DNA of 38,783 nt from Pseudomonadota bacterium (GTDB lineage: Bacteria > Pseudomonadota > Alphaproteobacteria > Caulobacterales > Caulobacteraceae), in assembly GCA_021816155.1 (NCBI GenBank), contig JAKAZA010000019.1, forward strand, positions 1-38,783, given 5' to 3'. A model generated the notes under the pieces. That model saw only the letters and a program-made list of their open reading frames with translations. It was not told where the DNA came from and searched no databases. Below are positions 6,841 to 16,631 of the stretch, piece by piece; positions within the stretch are counted from its first letter, which is position 1; every line of letters starts with the position of its first letter. The position numbers and the translations under genes were made by a program.

Positions 6841-9093
6841 CTAATACCGATAGCGGGCGCTGTCGTCAGCCTGCGTTTGCGCGCCGGCCGGGTCGTACAG
6901 GGGCGGGCCCCCCGCTTGCGGCGCGACTTGTACGCCCGCCGAAGGCGGCGGCGGGCCGCCCGAGCCGGGGCCCGGAGGAGGCGCGGCGTCCGCCCCGCCG
7001 CGGCCGTCCGGCCCGTCCTGCGCGTACGGGGGCGGACCGTAGTAGCCGGGCGACGGGCGGCCGGGTGACGCTGCGTCCGGCGTCGGCGGCCCGGTGTAGG
7101 CGGCCGCGTCGCCGCCGCCTGGGGCGTCCGTCTCCATGTCAGGCGGTTGGTCCTGATAGGGGGGTTGGGTCGCGGCGGCCTGGGTCAGCTGCGGCGAGCT
7201 CTGAGGTTCTGGAACCAGCCAGGGAAAATCGCGCGGCGGTAGGTTCCTTTCGGCCACCGTCATGGTCTTGCGCCATATCTCGGCGGGCAGTTCCCCCCCG
7301 GTGACGTGGGTCATCGGCCGCCCGTCGTCGTTTCCGACCCACACCGCGGTCAGAAAGTCGGGCGTGAAGCCGACGAACCAGGCGTCGCGCCAGTTCGAGG
7401 AGGTGCCCGTCTTTCCTGCCGCCGGCCGGCCGATATTGGCGCCGACGCCGGTGCCGAACTGGATCACGCCCTTGAGCATGTCCACCATGCGCGTCGCGTA
7501 GAGCGGGTCCAGCACCGGCGTGGGCGCCGACGGGGCGTGGCTCCAGATCACGTCGCCCCGGGACGAACGGATATCGCTGACCAGGTACGGCTGGGTGCGG
7601 CCGCCGCCCGTCTGAAACACCTGGTAGCCGGCGGCCATCTCGAGCGGGCTGACCTCGTAGGCGCCGAGCGCGATCGAAGGGCCCGGGTCTTTCGGGACAT
7701 CGGTCACCCCGAGCCGACGGGCGAAGTCGGCCACCGTCGCCGGGCCTATGGACAGGGTCAGCCGCACGGCCACGGTGTTGAGCGAGCGCGCGAGGGCGTC
7801 GGCCAGCGTGACCTTGCCGGCGTAGGTGCCCTCGTAGTTCTGAGGGCTCCAGCCGGCATAGGTGATCGGGGCGTCCTCCCAGATGTCCTGCGCCGTGGCG
7901 CCGCGCTCCACCGCCGCGCCATAGACGAACGCCTTGAACGACGATCCCGGCTGCCGCCGCGCCTGCATGACCCGGTTGAAGGGGCTCTTGTCGTGGTCGA
8001 CGCCGCCTACCATGGCCAGGATCGCGCCATCGGGCGCCAGTGTGACCAACGCGGCCTGGCTGGCATTGCGGCGCAGCCCCTGCGTGGCGATCACGCCCCT
8101 TACGATATCGGCGGCCGCCGTCTGCAGCGCCGGGTCGATGGTGGTGCGGATTACGAGGTCGGGCGTCTGGCCGCCGGCGAGTTGCTCCGCCTGCGCGGCC
8201 GCCGCGTCGATCACGTAGCCTTCGTCCCCCTCGCCCGGGTGCGACGGCGCCAGCTGGGGCGTCTCGGCCATCGCCTCCGCGAAGGCGGCATCGTCGACCC
8301 AGCCCTCGTCGCGCATGATCTTGAGGATGCGGTGACCCCGGGCGGTGGCGTCGGGGAGGTCGTTCGTCAGCGCAAGGCGCGTCGGCGCGTTGGGCAGGCC
8401 AGCCAGGATGGCGGCCTCAGCCAACGTCAGCCTGGCCGCCGGCTTGCCGAAATAGGTCTGCGCCGCGGCGTCCAGCCCGTAGGCGCCGTCGCCGAAGTAA
8501 GTGCGGTTCAGGTAGAGCTCCAGCACCTGATCCTTCGATAGCTTCTGCTCGAGCTCCCAGGCGAGGTAGGCTTCCTGCACCTTGCGCTTCAGCGACGGGT
8601 CGCGGCTGAGGAACAGGGTGCGCGCCAGCTGCTGGGTGAGCGTCGACGCGCCCTGGGCCGTGCGGTGGGCGGCGAGGTCGGTCAGCGCGGCGCGGACGAT
8701 CGCCATCACGTCCACAGGGCCGTGCTGATAGAAGCGCCGGTCCTCGGCCGCTAGGAACGCCCTGGGCACGTAAGGCGGCAACGCGGCGAGGGTCACGGCG
8801 GCGCCGTACTTCGCCCCGCGGTGGGCGATCACCGCCCCATTCCGGTCGAGGAAGGTCATGCCGGGCGAGCGGCGGATCGTCCACAGCGCGTCGCGCGAGG
8901 GCATCGGCGGCGCGCCGGCGATGTAGCCGCTGACGATCACCGCCCCCGTGATCCCGGCAGTCACGATCAGCGCGAAAAGGCCGATCAGGCCGGCGAGCAC
9001 CACGCGCAGCGCGCGCCGCGAGGGACGCCCGCGCCCGGAAGGTGGGCCCGGCGCGGCGGGCGCGGGCTTTGTGGATTCGAACGTCAGGGGCAC
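6841..9093 (-). CDS. class A penicillin-binding protein (PBP1A family)
   Basis: Bifunctional peptidoglycan synthase of 750 residues, anchored in the inner membrane with its domains in the periplasm. Basic Pro-rich cytoplasmic tail, one transmembrane helix (about residues 30-55), glycosyltransferase GT51 domain with catalytic Glu117 in E-D-R-R-F-Y and the Q-G-A-S-T-L-T-Q-Q motif, then a transpeptidase with S384-S-F-K387, S-L-N and K561-T-G-T. All catalytic residues are present. The GT motif reads H-G-P-V-D where most relatives have H-x-G-x-D. The last ~130 residues form a Pro/Gly/Gln/Asp-rich tail after the transpeptidase, longer than usual. Starts at GTG with a poor ribosome binding site, 46 bases downstream of the AsmA gene; the next gene follows after 8 bases. 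Confidence 0.93.
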   Translation of the reverse strand: MPLTFESTKPAPAAPGPPSGRGRPSRRALRVVLAGLIGLFALIVTAGITGAVIVSGYIAGAPPMPSRDALWTIRRSPGMTFLDRNGAVIAHRGAKYGAAVTLAALPPYVPRAFLAAEDRRFYQHGPVDVMAIVRAALTDLAAHRTAQGASTLTQQLARTLFLSRDPSLKRKVQEAYLAWELEQKLSKDQVLELYLNRTYFGDGAYGLDAAAQTYFGKPAARLTLAEAAILAGLPNAPTRLALTNDLPDATARGHRILKIMRDEGWVDDAAFAEAMAETPQLAPSHPGEGDEGYVIDAAAAQAEQLAGGQTPDLVIRTTIDPALQTAAADIVRGVIATQGLRRNASQAALVTLAPDGAILAMVGGVDHDKSPFNRVMQARRQPGSSFKAFVYGAAVERGATAQDIWEDAPITYAGWSPQNYEGTYAGKVTLADALARSLNTVAVRLTLSIGPATVADFARRLGVTDVPKDPGPSIALGAYEVSPLEMAAGYQVFQTGGGRTQPYLVSDIRSSRGDVIWSHAPSAPTPVLDPLYATRMVDMLKGVIQFGTGVGANIGRPAAGKTGTSSNWRDAWFVGFTPDFLTAVWVGNDDGRPMTHVTGGELPAEIWRKTMTVAERNLPPRDFPWLVPEPQSSPQLTQAAATQPPYQDQPPDMETDAPGGGDAAAYTGPPTPDAASPGRPSPGYYGPPPYAQDGPDGRGGADAAPPPGPGSGGPPPPSAGVQVAPQAGGPPLYDPAGAQTQADDSARYRY

Positions 9094-9139
9094 GGAGTGG
9101 AGTGTGCGCGGGCTGCCTTGAGACTCTGATAAAGCGCCC

Positions 9140-11290
9140 TCAAAGCCGGCCGTTCAATGGCCGACGCTGGCCCCGCGCGCCTGCACCGAGCGGCGCGCCG
9201 AGACGCTGCGCCTCGGCCAGGAGCGCGCTGCAATCGGCGCGGCGCCCGGCGCCGATGCCCACCAGGGGGACGATGGCGGCCGCGGGGGCCACCAGCGCGC
9301 CCAGCGCGGCGCTGAGGGCCAGCTGCGGCGCGGCTTTGCCGATCTCGATGCCGGCATGCGGATCGTCGAGCCGCCCGGTCAGCGTGATCGGCGCGGCGAT
9401 CCGCAGCAGCCGCAGGTGCTTAGGCCTGCCGCTGATCACGATGTCCATCGTCTCGTTGCGCAGGTTGATCTCGCCCTTGCCCGTTGCGACGACGGCGCCG
9501 GTGTCGATGACCATTCGCCGCAGGCTGAGCACCCCGTCGCGTGCGCGAAAGTCCGCCACGGCGCAGCGGATCGGGGTCGTCGCCCGACTCCGCGTCAGAT
9601 AGAGGAAGAGGCTGCGGGCGACGTCGACGCCCATCGCCTCGGCCAGCAGGCTGCGTAGCCGGCCGCCGGGCATGGCCACTGTGACGACGCCGTTCGCGGT
9701 GGCCGCAGCGTCGCGCACCGAGGCGCCCCTCCCTTCGAGCCGCGCTGCGGCGAGCAGCGGCCCCTCGGCGGGCGCTTCGCCACGCATCGCCGGCAGCAGT
9801 TCCTGGGCCTCGGCGTGGGCCAGGGTGAGGTCCAGCGTGGTGGCTGGGATCGCGCCGCGCGCGTCGAGCTGGACGTCGCCCGAGAGCGCGCCCTGCGGCA
9901 GGGTCAGCGAAATCGGGTCCAGTGTCAGGACACCGTGCGCGAGCCGTGCGCGGATCGCCACCTTGCGCACCGGCGTCGGTCCGGCGGCCACGGTCTCGGC
10001 ATGATACCGCACGTCGGCGTCCATCCGGCGGATGCGCGTGACGTCGAGCCGCGCGCTCGGCAGCAGCCGGTGCTCGGCTGTGAGCCGCGCGGCCTCAGCG
10101 CGCTGCGTGGGCGAGACCACGGCGCCGCGGATCGCCGCCGTGGGCGCGCCGCCGATGACGGCCGTGAGGTCGGCCAGGCTCAACCTGCGCGAAGCGAGGT
10201 CCGCAGTGAGGTACGGCCGCCCGCCGGGCGGCTCGGTTACGGTCACGCGGCCGGCGATGTCGCTCGAGCCGAGGCGGCCACTCAGGCGCCGGACCTCGAA
10301 GTGCGTTCCCTGGCGCACGAGTTCGCCTTGGAGGGCGTAGGGCGGGGTGTCCGGCAGCGCCAGGCCGGTCAGCCGGTAGAGGTCCGCCATGTCCGCGCCG
10401 CTGATCCGCCCCCGGGCCTCGAAGGCGCCGAGGTCGAACGGCCGGCGGATATCGCCGGTCGCCACGATGTGTGTCGCGCCGGCGCGGATGTCGCTCTCGA
10501 AGGGGTAGGGCTTGCCGGGGTCGACGCCGAGCAGGACGCCCCCGTCGATGCGGGCCGTGAACGGCGCGCCGTCGATGCTGCCGGCGCCTGTCAGCTCGAA
10601 GTGGCCGTGGCCGTAGCCGAGGATGCGCTCGCGAGAGGTGATCACCCCGTTGAACCGCAGCCGCCGCCCCGCGTCGCGGAAGTCCACATGGCCGCTTTCG
10701 ATCGCCAGGCGGCGGATCGCGGGTGGGCGCAGGGGCTGGGGCGGCGCGTCGGGCGCGCCGAACGTCCAGTTGTTGCGGCCGCGGGCGTCGCGGATGAGGT
10801 GGAAGGCGGGGTGATCGGCGTCGACGAAAGCCAGGGCCGGACGCCCGCCCAGCAGCGCCTTGAGGTCCAGGGCGACCGTGAGGCGCGGGAACCTCGCCAG
10901 TGGCGGCCCGGGGGTCCAGGCCGGTTCGGCCACCGTTACGTCATCGGCGGTCAGGCTTGGCGTCCATGAGAGCACGTGGCCGGAAAGGTCGCCGTGGATC
11001 ACCACCTGTCGACCCAGACGCGCGCTGACGACGGCGTCGATCGGCTCGCGCAGCCAGTTCCACCGGAAGAGCGCGATGAACAGGGCGACGGCCGCGAGGA
11101 TCAGCGCCAGGGTCGCAAGCGTCCAGCCCACCAACCTCAGCGCAGGCCCGCGGGGGCGCCGCGACGCTGCGGGCGCCGGGGTCTGTCGGGCGCCGGCGGC
11201 GCGGTGGGAGCCCGTGCGATCGGAGCGTCCGCTCGCGCCAGCGCGCTGGCGCGGCGGCTCGGACGGAGGTCTCGGGCGCGGTTCGGCCAT
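9140..11290 (-). CDS. AsmA family protein
   Basis: 716 residues. A Pro/Arg-rich cytoplasmic N-terminus of about 50 residues, one transmembrane helix (about 51-75), then an AsmA-type periplasmic region starting R-W-N-W-L-R-E-P-I, where the N-terminal AsmA domain begins, with repeated beta-strand segments and the C-terminal part that in relatives forms a lipid-binding groove. The family includes AsmA, TamB and YhdP, bridge-like proteins implicated in phospholipid transport to, or homeostasis of, the outer membrane. It sits between yggT and the PBP gene on the same strand, so the cluster looks devoted to the envelope. Specific substrate unknown. Confidence 0.85.
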   Translation of the reverse strand: MAEPRPRPPSEPPRQRAGASGRSDRTGSHRAAGARQTPAPAASRRPRGPALRLVGWTLATLALILAAVALFIALFRWNWLREPIDAVVSARLGRQVVIHGDLSGHVLSWTPSLTADDVTVAEPAWTPGPPLARFPRLTVALDLKALLGGRPALAFVDADHPAFHLIRDARGRNNWTFGAPDAPPQPLRPPAIRRLAIESGHVDFRDAGRRLRFNGVITSRERILGYGHGHFELTGAGSIDGAPFTARIDGGVLLGVDPGKPYPFESDIRAGATHIVATGDIRRPFDLGAFEARGRISGADMADLYRLTGLALPDTPPYALQGELVRQGTHFEVRRLSGRLGSSDIAGRVTVTEPPGGRPYLTADLASRRLSLADLTAVIGGAPTAAIRGAVVSPTQRAEAARLTAEHRLLPSARLDVTRIRRMDADVRYHAETVAAGPTPVRKVAIRARLAHGVLTLDPISLTLPQGALSGDVQLDARGAIPATTLDLTLAHAEAQELLPAMRGEAPAEGPLLAAARLEGRGASVRDAAATANGVVTVAMPGGRLRSLLAEAMGVDVARSLFLYLTRSRATTPIRCAVADFRARDGVLSLRRMVIDTGAVVATGKGEINLRNETMDIVISGRPKHLRLLRIAAPITLTGRLDDPHAGIEIGKAAPQLALSAALGALVAPAAAIVPLVGIGAGRRADCSALLAEAQRLGAPLGAGARGQRRPLNGRL

Positions 11291-11353
11291 GCTGAAAGAA
11301 ACGCGCGAGCCGGCCGATGGGCGCCGCGCCAGGCGTGGGCGAGACGCCCGGCG

Positions 11354-11671
11354 CTACTGCCCCAGGCCGATAGCCCAGTTGGCCAGGGCGGGCAGCAGCA
11401 CCTGATCGGTCGCCTCGACCAGGATGATCAGGATCACCGGCGTGATGTCGATTCCTCCCAGGGGAGGGACCATGCGGCGGAACGGCGCAAGCAACGGCCG
11501 CGTCACCGCATCCAGGAAGCCGACCACCTGGCGCGCCAGATGGTTGCGCATGTTGATCACCTCGAAGGCGATCAGCCAGCTGACGATCGCATTGGCGATC
11601 ACGGCCCAGATCACCGCCTGCAAGAGGTAGTGGAGGATGACGATGGCGAAAGTGATCAGGGTCGTCACCAT
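11354..11671 (-). CDS. YggT family membrane protein
   Basis: 105 residues when started at the ATG at 11671 (M-V-T-T-L-I-T-F). A longer frame reaches 11776 but its extra 35 residues are basic and unlike the family. Two hydrophobic blocks (about residues 5-35 and 75-100) flank the conserved motif R-P-L-L-A-P-F-R-R-M-V-P-P-L-G-G-I-D-I-T-P, diagnostic of YggT. Members are linked to cell division, turgor or cofactor assembly in different bacteria, with no settled biochemical role. It lies 63 bases upstream of the AsmA gene and may lead the yggT-asmA-PBP transcript. Confidence 0.88.
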   Translation of the reverse strand: MVTTLITFAIVILHYLLQAVIWAVIANAIVSWLIAFEVINMRNHLARQVVGFLDAVTRPLLAPFRRMVPPLGGIDITPVILIILVEATDQVLLPALANWAIGLGQ

Positions 11672-11796
11672 GCGGCGGTCCCCAAACGGATGAAGCGACA
11701 AGGGGCTAGCTATAGCGCGCCGCGACCGGCGGCAAGGCGAGCGCGCCGCGACCGCCCTGCGCCCGCGAAGACACACGCGCCTCGCCGGACTCGCGC

Positions 11797-11825
11797 TTGA
11801 CAGCCAAGGCGCCCAATCCTTATGT
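11797..11825 (+). promoter_or_regulatory. promoter of tRNA-Ala
   Basis: TTGACA at 11797-11802, a 17-base spacer, and TTATGT at 11820-11825. The -35 is perfect and the spacing ideal for the housekeeping sigma factor. Transcription would begin near 11832, about 22 bases before the mature tRNA. It is the best promoter in the window. Confidence 0.7.
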
Positions 11826-11853
11826 GCCGCGCCCTTCGCCCCAGCGGCGGAGT

Positions 11854-11929
11854 GGGGCCGTAGCTCAGTTGGTAGAGCGCCTCGTTCGCAATGAGGAGGT
11901 CAGGGGTTCGACTCCCCTCGGCTCCACCA
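11854..11929 (+). tRNA. tRNA-Ala(CGC)
   Basis: 76 bases with a complete cloverleaf: acceptor stem GGGGCCG with CGGCTCC (one G-T pair), D arm GCTC...GAGC, anticodon stem CCTCG with TGAGG and loop TTCGCAA giving anticodon CGC at 11887-11889, T arm AGGGG-TTCGACT-CCCCT, discriminator A and an encoded CCA at 11927-11929. It reads the GCG alanine codon, frequent in this high-GC genome. It stands alone, and its 3' end is 9 bases from the stop of the convergent small membrane protein gene. Confidence 0.97.
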
Positions 11930-11938
11930 GGTTGGGGC

Positions 11939-12193
11939 TCAGCGATCCGCCTGATCAGCCATGTCTTCCACCTCGTGCTCGTCGGGGTTCAGGAAGATGT
12001 GCTTGGTGATGAGCGCGAGCACGACGAAAGCGACTGAGCCCCCGATGAACGCGGCCGGGATTCCCACCCGGGCGAAGATCAGGATGACGGTGGTGACGGA
12101 GGCGGCGATCCAAAGCACCACCCAGCGCAGGCCCATGAGGAACCCATGGTAGGTGTGGGCGTGGGCTGCGATCTCCTCGCGGGTGGCGTTCAT
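11939..12193 (-). CDS. small membrane protein, aa3-type cytochrome c oxidase subunit IV-like
   Basis: 84 residues. The N-terminal part, with a helix of charged residues then [14 protein letters not shown] leading into a transmembrane helix (about residues 22-42), matches the small subunit IV of bacterial aa3-type oxidases, which is usually about 45-70 residues with one helix. This protein continues with a second hydrophobic helix (about 46-67) and an acidic tail. No other oxidase gene is close, so the role is inferred from motif alone. A GAGG ribosome binding site precedes the ATG at 12193. Confidence 0.6.
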   Translation of the reverse strand: MNATREEIAAHAHTYHGFLMGLRWVVLWIAASVTTVILIFARVGIPAAFIGGSVAFVVLALITKHIFLNPDEHEVEDMADQADR

Positions 12194-12288
12194 GGCCGTG
12201 GACCTCGTCAGCGGACCCCGACGAGACGAGAACGCGTTCGCCGCGTCCGTCGTTCACAGGCGTCGCCATTCACGAGGCCGGCGGCGGG

Positions 12289-13041
12289 CTATCGCGCCGC
12301 CGCGGCGACCCACTCCTTCGGCACAGGCCATGCACGCTGGTTGGCGAGGATGCCGGCGCGGCGGGCGCGCTCTTCGTCGGTGATCGTAGAGGGGTCCTCT
12401 CGGAACTCCGGCCCCAGCGCCATCGCCGTCTGCACCGCGGGCCGCGCGCCCATCGCGTCGAGCCAGCGCTTCACGTTCGGGAATTCGTCGATCTCGATGC
12501 CGCGCATCTTCCAGCCCGTCGCCCACGGGTAGCAGATCATGTCGGCGATCGTGTATTCGCCCGCAGCGAGCCACTCCTTGCCGAACAGGCCGAGGTTCAT
12601 CACGCCGAAAAGCCGGTGCGCCTCGTTGTTGAAGCGCTGCAGGGCGTAGTGAAGATCGCCGTTGTTCGGGTCCTGCGCGGCGCGCGCGAAATGTCCCTGC
12701 TCGCCGAGTTTCGGACCCTGGTTGCCGGTCTGCCAGAAGCACCACTGCGCAACCTCGTACTTCTCGCGGGGCGACTGCGGCCAGAACTTCCGGCTCTTCT
12801 CGGCCAGGTACATCATGATGGCGCCGGACTCGAAGATGGACAGGGGCGCGCCGCCGCCCATCGGCTCTGTGTCGATGATGGCCGGCATGCGGTTGTTCGG
12901 CGCGATCCTGAGGTAGCCCGCGTCGAACTGGTCGCCGCGGCCGATGTTCACCGGCTTGATTTCGTAGGGAATCCCCGCCTCCTCCAGCAGGATCACGACC
13001 TTCTTGCCGTTGCCGGTGGGCCAGAAATAGAGCTCGATCAT
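12289..13041 (-). CDS. glutathione S-transferase, YfcG/YghU (Nu) class
   Basis: 250 residues with an N-terminal thioredoxin-like GST domain (about 1-87) and a helical C-terminal domain (about 92-210). The start M-I-E-L-Y-F-W-P-T-G-N-G matches the Nu class, where Thr9 and Asn11 bind glutathione or its disulfide; both are present. N-N-R-M-P-A-I and F-E-S-G-A-I-M-M-Y-L are the usual cis-Pro and glutathione-binding motifs. Family members act as disulfide-bond oxidoreductases with GSSG rather than as classical transferases. The C-terminal ~35 residues extend past the usual fold. Lone gene, between the small oxidase-like gene and the HlyD operon. Confidence 0.92.
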   Translation of the reverse strand: MIELYFWPTGNGKKVVILLEEAGIPYEIKPVNIGRGDQFDAGYLRIAPNNRMPAIIDTEPMGGGAPLSIFESGAIMMYLAEKSRKFWPQSPREKYEVAQWCFWQTGNQGPKLGEQGHFARAAQDPNNGDLHYALQRFNNEAHRLFGVMNLGLFGKEWLAAGEYTIADMICYPWATGWKMRGIEIDEFPNVKRWLDAMGARPAVQTAMALGPEFREDPSTITDEERARRAGILANQRAWPVPKEWVAAAAR

Positions 13042-13109
13042 GTCGGGTGCGCCTTCTCGAAATGGGCTGAACCAATCGAGAGCAGCCTACTGCGGGCGCC
13101 GCCGGACGG

Positions 13110-14270
13110 CTAGGACGGCGCCCGCACCGCGACCTCGACGCCTTCCTTCACTTGGTCGGACGGGAACACGATCACCCGATCGCCCGCCGTCAGCCCTGAG
13201 GTGATCTCCGCCTCCCTGTCGGTCATCGCGCTGGTCTGGACGGGCGCGCGGTGCGCGCGGCCGGCCTCGATGCGCCACACCGCCCAGCCGCCGGCGTGGC
13301 GCTGCAGGGCGCCTAACGGCGCGACGACCGCATCTGCCGACCGATGCAGGAACACGCGCCCCCAGATCCGGTAGCCGGGCGCCAGCGACGACCACTCGGA
13401 CGGCGGATCGGTGATGGTCAGCCAGACGTAGACGCGCTGCTCCTCGACCCCCAGCGCCGAGACCTTGGTGAAGCCTTCGGGCTCGACGAGCCGCACCCGG
13501 GCGCTCAGCGTCGGCCCGCCCCAGTCGTAGACCTCGGCGGCCATGCCGGGCCGCATGCGCGCCGCGTCCTCGGAGAGGAATTCCACCACCGCCTCCAGGC
13601 CGTGGCCGGGGCTGATCTCGATGAGCTGGTCGCCGGCCGGCACGGTTCGCGCCGACGGCTCCAGCACTCGCGTCACCCAACCGGAAGCTGGCGCGGTGAC
13701 CACCACGGGCGCGCCGGCGGCCGCGCCCGGTCCGATCAGCGCGGCCCTGGCCTCGGCGAGGTTCTCCGCGGCCGCGTCCGCGGCGCGGGCGGCCTGGTCG
13801 GCCGCGGCCCTTGCGTCGTCCAGCGACTGGCGTGACGCCGCGCCGTTCGCGATCAGCGGCCGCGTACGCTCGAGCACCAGCGCGGTGCGGGTCTTCTCCG
13901 CCAGGGCCCGGCCCAGCTCGGCCCGGGCTGCGGCCACCGCCGCCTCGCGCTGGGCGCGCATCGAGCGGTCAAGCAGCGGCGCAGCGGCGGGCGCGATCGT
14001 CGCCACGACCTGGCCGGCGCTCACCCGGTCGCCCACCGTCAGCGTGATGCGCCGCAGCTGGCCCGACACCGGCGCGGCGACGACATAGGCGTCGCGGACC
14101 CGGGCCTGGCCCTCGTCGTACACGGTCTCGGCGATGGGGCCGCGGGTCACCTGCGCGGCGTCGACCGGGATCGGGCGCGGCAGGAACAACAAGATCAGCA
14201 CGACCAGCACCGCCGCGACGGCCCCGGCGATGATGAAGTGACGGCTGCGGAGCTTCCCGGCGGTGGGCAT
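13110..14270 (-). CDS. HlyD-family periplasmic adaptor of an ABC exporter
   Basis: 386 residues: an N-terminal membrane anchor (about 12-31), a beta-barrel/lipoyl half (V-A-A-P-V-S-G near residue 64, where the domain starts), an Ala-rich coiled-coil hairpin (about 95-170), then the second lipoyl half (T-A-P-A-S-G-W-V) and a C-terminal beta-barrel and membrane-proximal domain. Such adaptors link an inner-membrane transporter to an outer-membrane channel. Its ATG directly follows the TAG of the permease gene, so the two are coupled. No TolC-like outer-membrane gene is in the window. Last gene of the three-gene operon. Confidence 0.9.
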   Translation of the reverse strand: MPTAGKLRSRHFIIAGAVAAVLVVLILLFLPRPIPVDAAQVTRGPIAETVYDEGQARVRDAYVVAAPVSGQLRRITLTVGDRVSAGQVVATIAPAAAPLLDRSMRAQREAAVAAARAELGRALAEKTRTALVLERTRPLIANGAASRQSLDDARAAADQAARAADAAAENLAEARAALIGPGAAAGAPVVVTAPASGWVTRVLEPSARTVPAGDQLIEISPGHGLEAVVEFLSEDAARMRPGMAAEVYDWGGPTLSARVRLVEPEGFTKVSALGVEEQRVYVWLTITDPPSEWSSLAPGYRIWGRVFLHRSADAVVAPLGALQRHAGGWAVWRIEAGRAHRAPVQTSAMTDREAEITSGLTAGDRVIVFPSDQVKEGVEVAVRAPS

Positions 14271-16631
14271 CTACTCCCTCGTCTTCAGGACTGCGACGAG
14301 GTCCAGCCGCCAGAGCTGGCGCTGCAGCATCAGGCAGCCGACGGCGACGGAGGCGCCGTAGGCGGTGACCGCGAAAGCCATGGTTCGGGCGCTGATCGTG
14401 ACCGGAATCCGGAGCTCCTCCTGGGCGAACGCGGCGGCGAGCGCGTGCGAGAACGCGATCCCGAGAGCCATCCCGAGCGGCGCGGCGGCGAACGCCAGCA
14501 GCCCGAGCTCGCCGTAGAGGATGTAGGCGCATTCGCCGCGGGTAAAGCCCAGCACCTGAAGCGTCGCCAGGTCCCGCGACCGCTCGGCCAGGGTGATCCG
14601 CCCCATATTGTAGGACACGCCGATTGCGATCGCGCCGGAGAAGAACAGGTAGAAGAGGATGCTGGTCGAGAAGGATCTGGCGATCTGGGCGCGCCAGTTC
14701 GACACCATCGCGTCGCGTGACACCGCGCCGATGATCTGCGGCCGGCGCTCGACGGCGGCGTAGAGGCCAGCTGTCTGGTCGGAGGCGGTCAGCAGGTTCA
14801 CGCCGGACGCAAGGTCGCCGTCGCCCATGAGCCGGTTCAGCTCCCGGCGGTCCATGTAGGCATAGAGGCCACTATAGTCGTCGGCCAGGCCGGTGAGCGG
14901 CAGCAGCAGCCGGGGCCTGCGGCCTTCGAGCGTATCGAGCTCGACCTTGTCGCCCAGCCGCAGATCCAGTCGTTCGGCCAGAGCCGCGCTGAGCGTCACG
15001 CCGTCGCCCGCGAATGCGATCGGCCGCCCGCCGGCGTCAAGGGCGCGGGCCAGGACGGCTTGCGGCCCCAAGCCCATGATCGCGATCTGCTTGCGGCCGG
15101 CGGGGCCGACGGCCCAGGCCATGACGGCCCGAATCGGTTCGGCGTCGATCACGCCAGGCAGCCTCGCCGCTTCGGTCACTGCGCGGGCGTCGCGAGGGTG
15201 GAAGAACGTCAGCTCGGCGCTCCAACGCTGGGCGCGATAGTAGGCGCGGTCGATCACCTGATCGAGCGAATCGCGGAGGAACTGGGTGCTGACCAGCAGG
15301 GTGAGGCTCAGCGCCAGGCCGCCGACGGTAAGCGCGGCCCTCGCCGGGAAGCGTCCGATGCGCCGCACGATCATGCGGGTCGGCTGGTCGAGAAAGCCGC
15401 CTAGGCGCGCGCCGGAAAGCAGGCCCCGCCGGTAGGCGACGGGCGGTGCGGGCTGCATCGCGGCCGCCGGACGCAGCTGCGCCGCGCGGCCCGCCGCAAG
15501 GCCCGCCCCGGCCACGGCGGCGGCCATGGCCATCAGGCTCGTCGCCCCGTAGACGCCCCAGTCGATCTGCGGCTCGAACGCAGGGAACCGGAAATACTGC
15601 GCGTAGAGGCGTGTCAGGGCCGCCGCCAGCGCGACGCCGGCGACGCCACCGGCGATCACGCCGATCAGCCCGATCACGGCGGCTAGGCGCAGATAGGGGA
15701 CGGCGACCTCGAGCGCCGTGAACCCGAACGCCTTCAGGAGCCCGATCTGCTCGCGCTCGGTCTCCACGAGCCGCGCCATCACCATGTGGGTGAGGCCGGC
15801 GGCCACCAGCAGGAAGATCGGCGGTAGCATCAGGGTGAGCGTGCGAAGCTGGCGTTCCTCGTTGTCGAGGAACCGATTGGACGGCTGGTTCGCGCGCGTC
15901 ACCGCGGGCGCGCCGCCATAGGGCGCCAAGAGGCGGTCGACCTGAGGCAGGACGCGAACCGGATCCGTGTCTCCGGAGAGCTCGAGCGACACCTGGTCGA
16001 ACGCGCCGACCTCGCCAGTCACGCCCTCGACGATGTCCCTGTTCGCCCAGAACACCGCCTGATGGGCGTCGTCCGGAAGGAAGGACTCGCTCGGCGAGTA
16101 GACGTATTCCGGCGAAAGCACGGCCCCGACGATGGTGAAGGTTACCTCGCGCCCGCTGATCGTCGCCGTGAGCCGCGCGCCCAGGCTGACGTGCGCGGCG
16201 TCGAGGAACGCCTTCAGCGCGACCGCCTCGTTCGATCGGCCGGGCGCAGGCATGCGCCCCGCCGCCAGCACCAGCCGGTTCAGCGCGGCGACACCCTCCG
16301 GCGGGAGCGAGATCAGCTCGACGTGGGCCGGCCGGTCGAGGCCGGGCGCGTCGAGCAGCCCGCCGCCGGTGGCGCGCGTGTCGACGGCGACCACACCGTC
16401 GATGCGGCGGAGGGCGGCGGCCAGCGACCGCGGCGCCCGCACCGCGGAAGCAAACACGTCGGCGAAATGGGTCCGGGCGTAGTACCGCTGCTGGGCGACG
16501 ACGACCGCCGTCAGCGCCCCGTTCGCCATCACCGCGACGGCGACCCCGATCCCGCCGAGCAGGGCGATGGCCGCCACCTGAGGCGCGAGGCGGCGCAGGT
16601 CGCGCACCAGCTTGCGGTCGAGCACGCTCAC
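14271..16631 (-). CDS. ABC transporter permease, FtsX/MacB type
   Basis: 786 residues. One N-terminal transmembrane helix (about 15-38), a large periplasmic domain (about 40-265), a first FtsX-like set of three helices (about 268-390), a linking helix (about 428-450), a second periplasmic domain, and a second FtsX-like set at the C-terminus (about 655-775). The double FtsX arrangement is that of permeases working with MacB/LolD-type ATPases in mechanotransmission, where substrate is moved from the periplasm or outer leaflet. It starts at GTG overlapping the TGA of the ATPase gene by four bases. Together with the HlyD partner, it resembles DevABC-type exporters; substrate unknown. Confidence 0.9.
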   Translation of the reverse strand: MSVLDRKLVRDLRRLAPQVAAIALLGGIGVAVAVMANGALTAVVVAQQRYYARTHFADVFASAVRAPRSLAAALRRIDGVVAVDTRATGGGLLDAPGLDRPAHVELISLPPEGVAALNRLVLAAGRMPAPGRSNEAVALKAFLDAAHVSLGARLTATISGREVTFTIVGAVLSPEYVYSPSESFLPDDAHQAVFWANRDIVEGVTGEVGAFDQVSLELSGDTDPVRVLPQVDRLLAPYGGAPAVTRANQPSNRFLDNEERQLRTLTLMLPPIFLLVAAGLTHMVMARLVETEREQIGLLKAFGFTALEVAVPYLRLAAVIGLIGVIAGGVAGVALAAALTRLYAQYFRFPAFEPQIDWGVYGATSLMAMAAAVAGAGLAAGRAAQLRPAAAMQPAPPVAYRRGLLSGARLGGFLDQPTRMIVRRIGRFPARAALTVGGLALSLTLLVSTQFLRDSLDQVIDRAYYRAQRWSAELTFFHPRDARAVTEAARLPGVIDAEPIRAVMAWAVGPAGRKQIAIMGLGPQAVLARALDAGGRPIAFAGDGVTLSAALAERLDLRLGDKVELDTLEGRRPRLLLPLTGLADDYSGLYAYMDRRELNRLMGDGDLASGVNLLTASDQTAGLYAAVERRPQIIGAVSRDAMVSNWRAQIARSFSTSILFYLFFSGAIAIGVSYNMGRITLAERSRDLATLQVLGFTRGECAYILYGELGLLAFAAAPLGMALGIAFSHALAAAFAQEELRIPVTISARTMAFAVTAYGASVAVGCLMLQRQLWRLDLVAVLKTRE

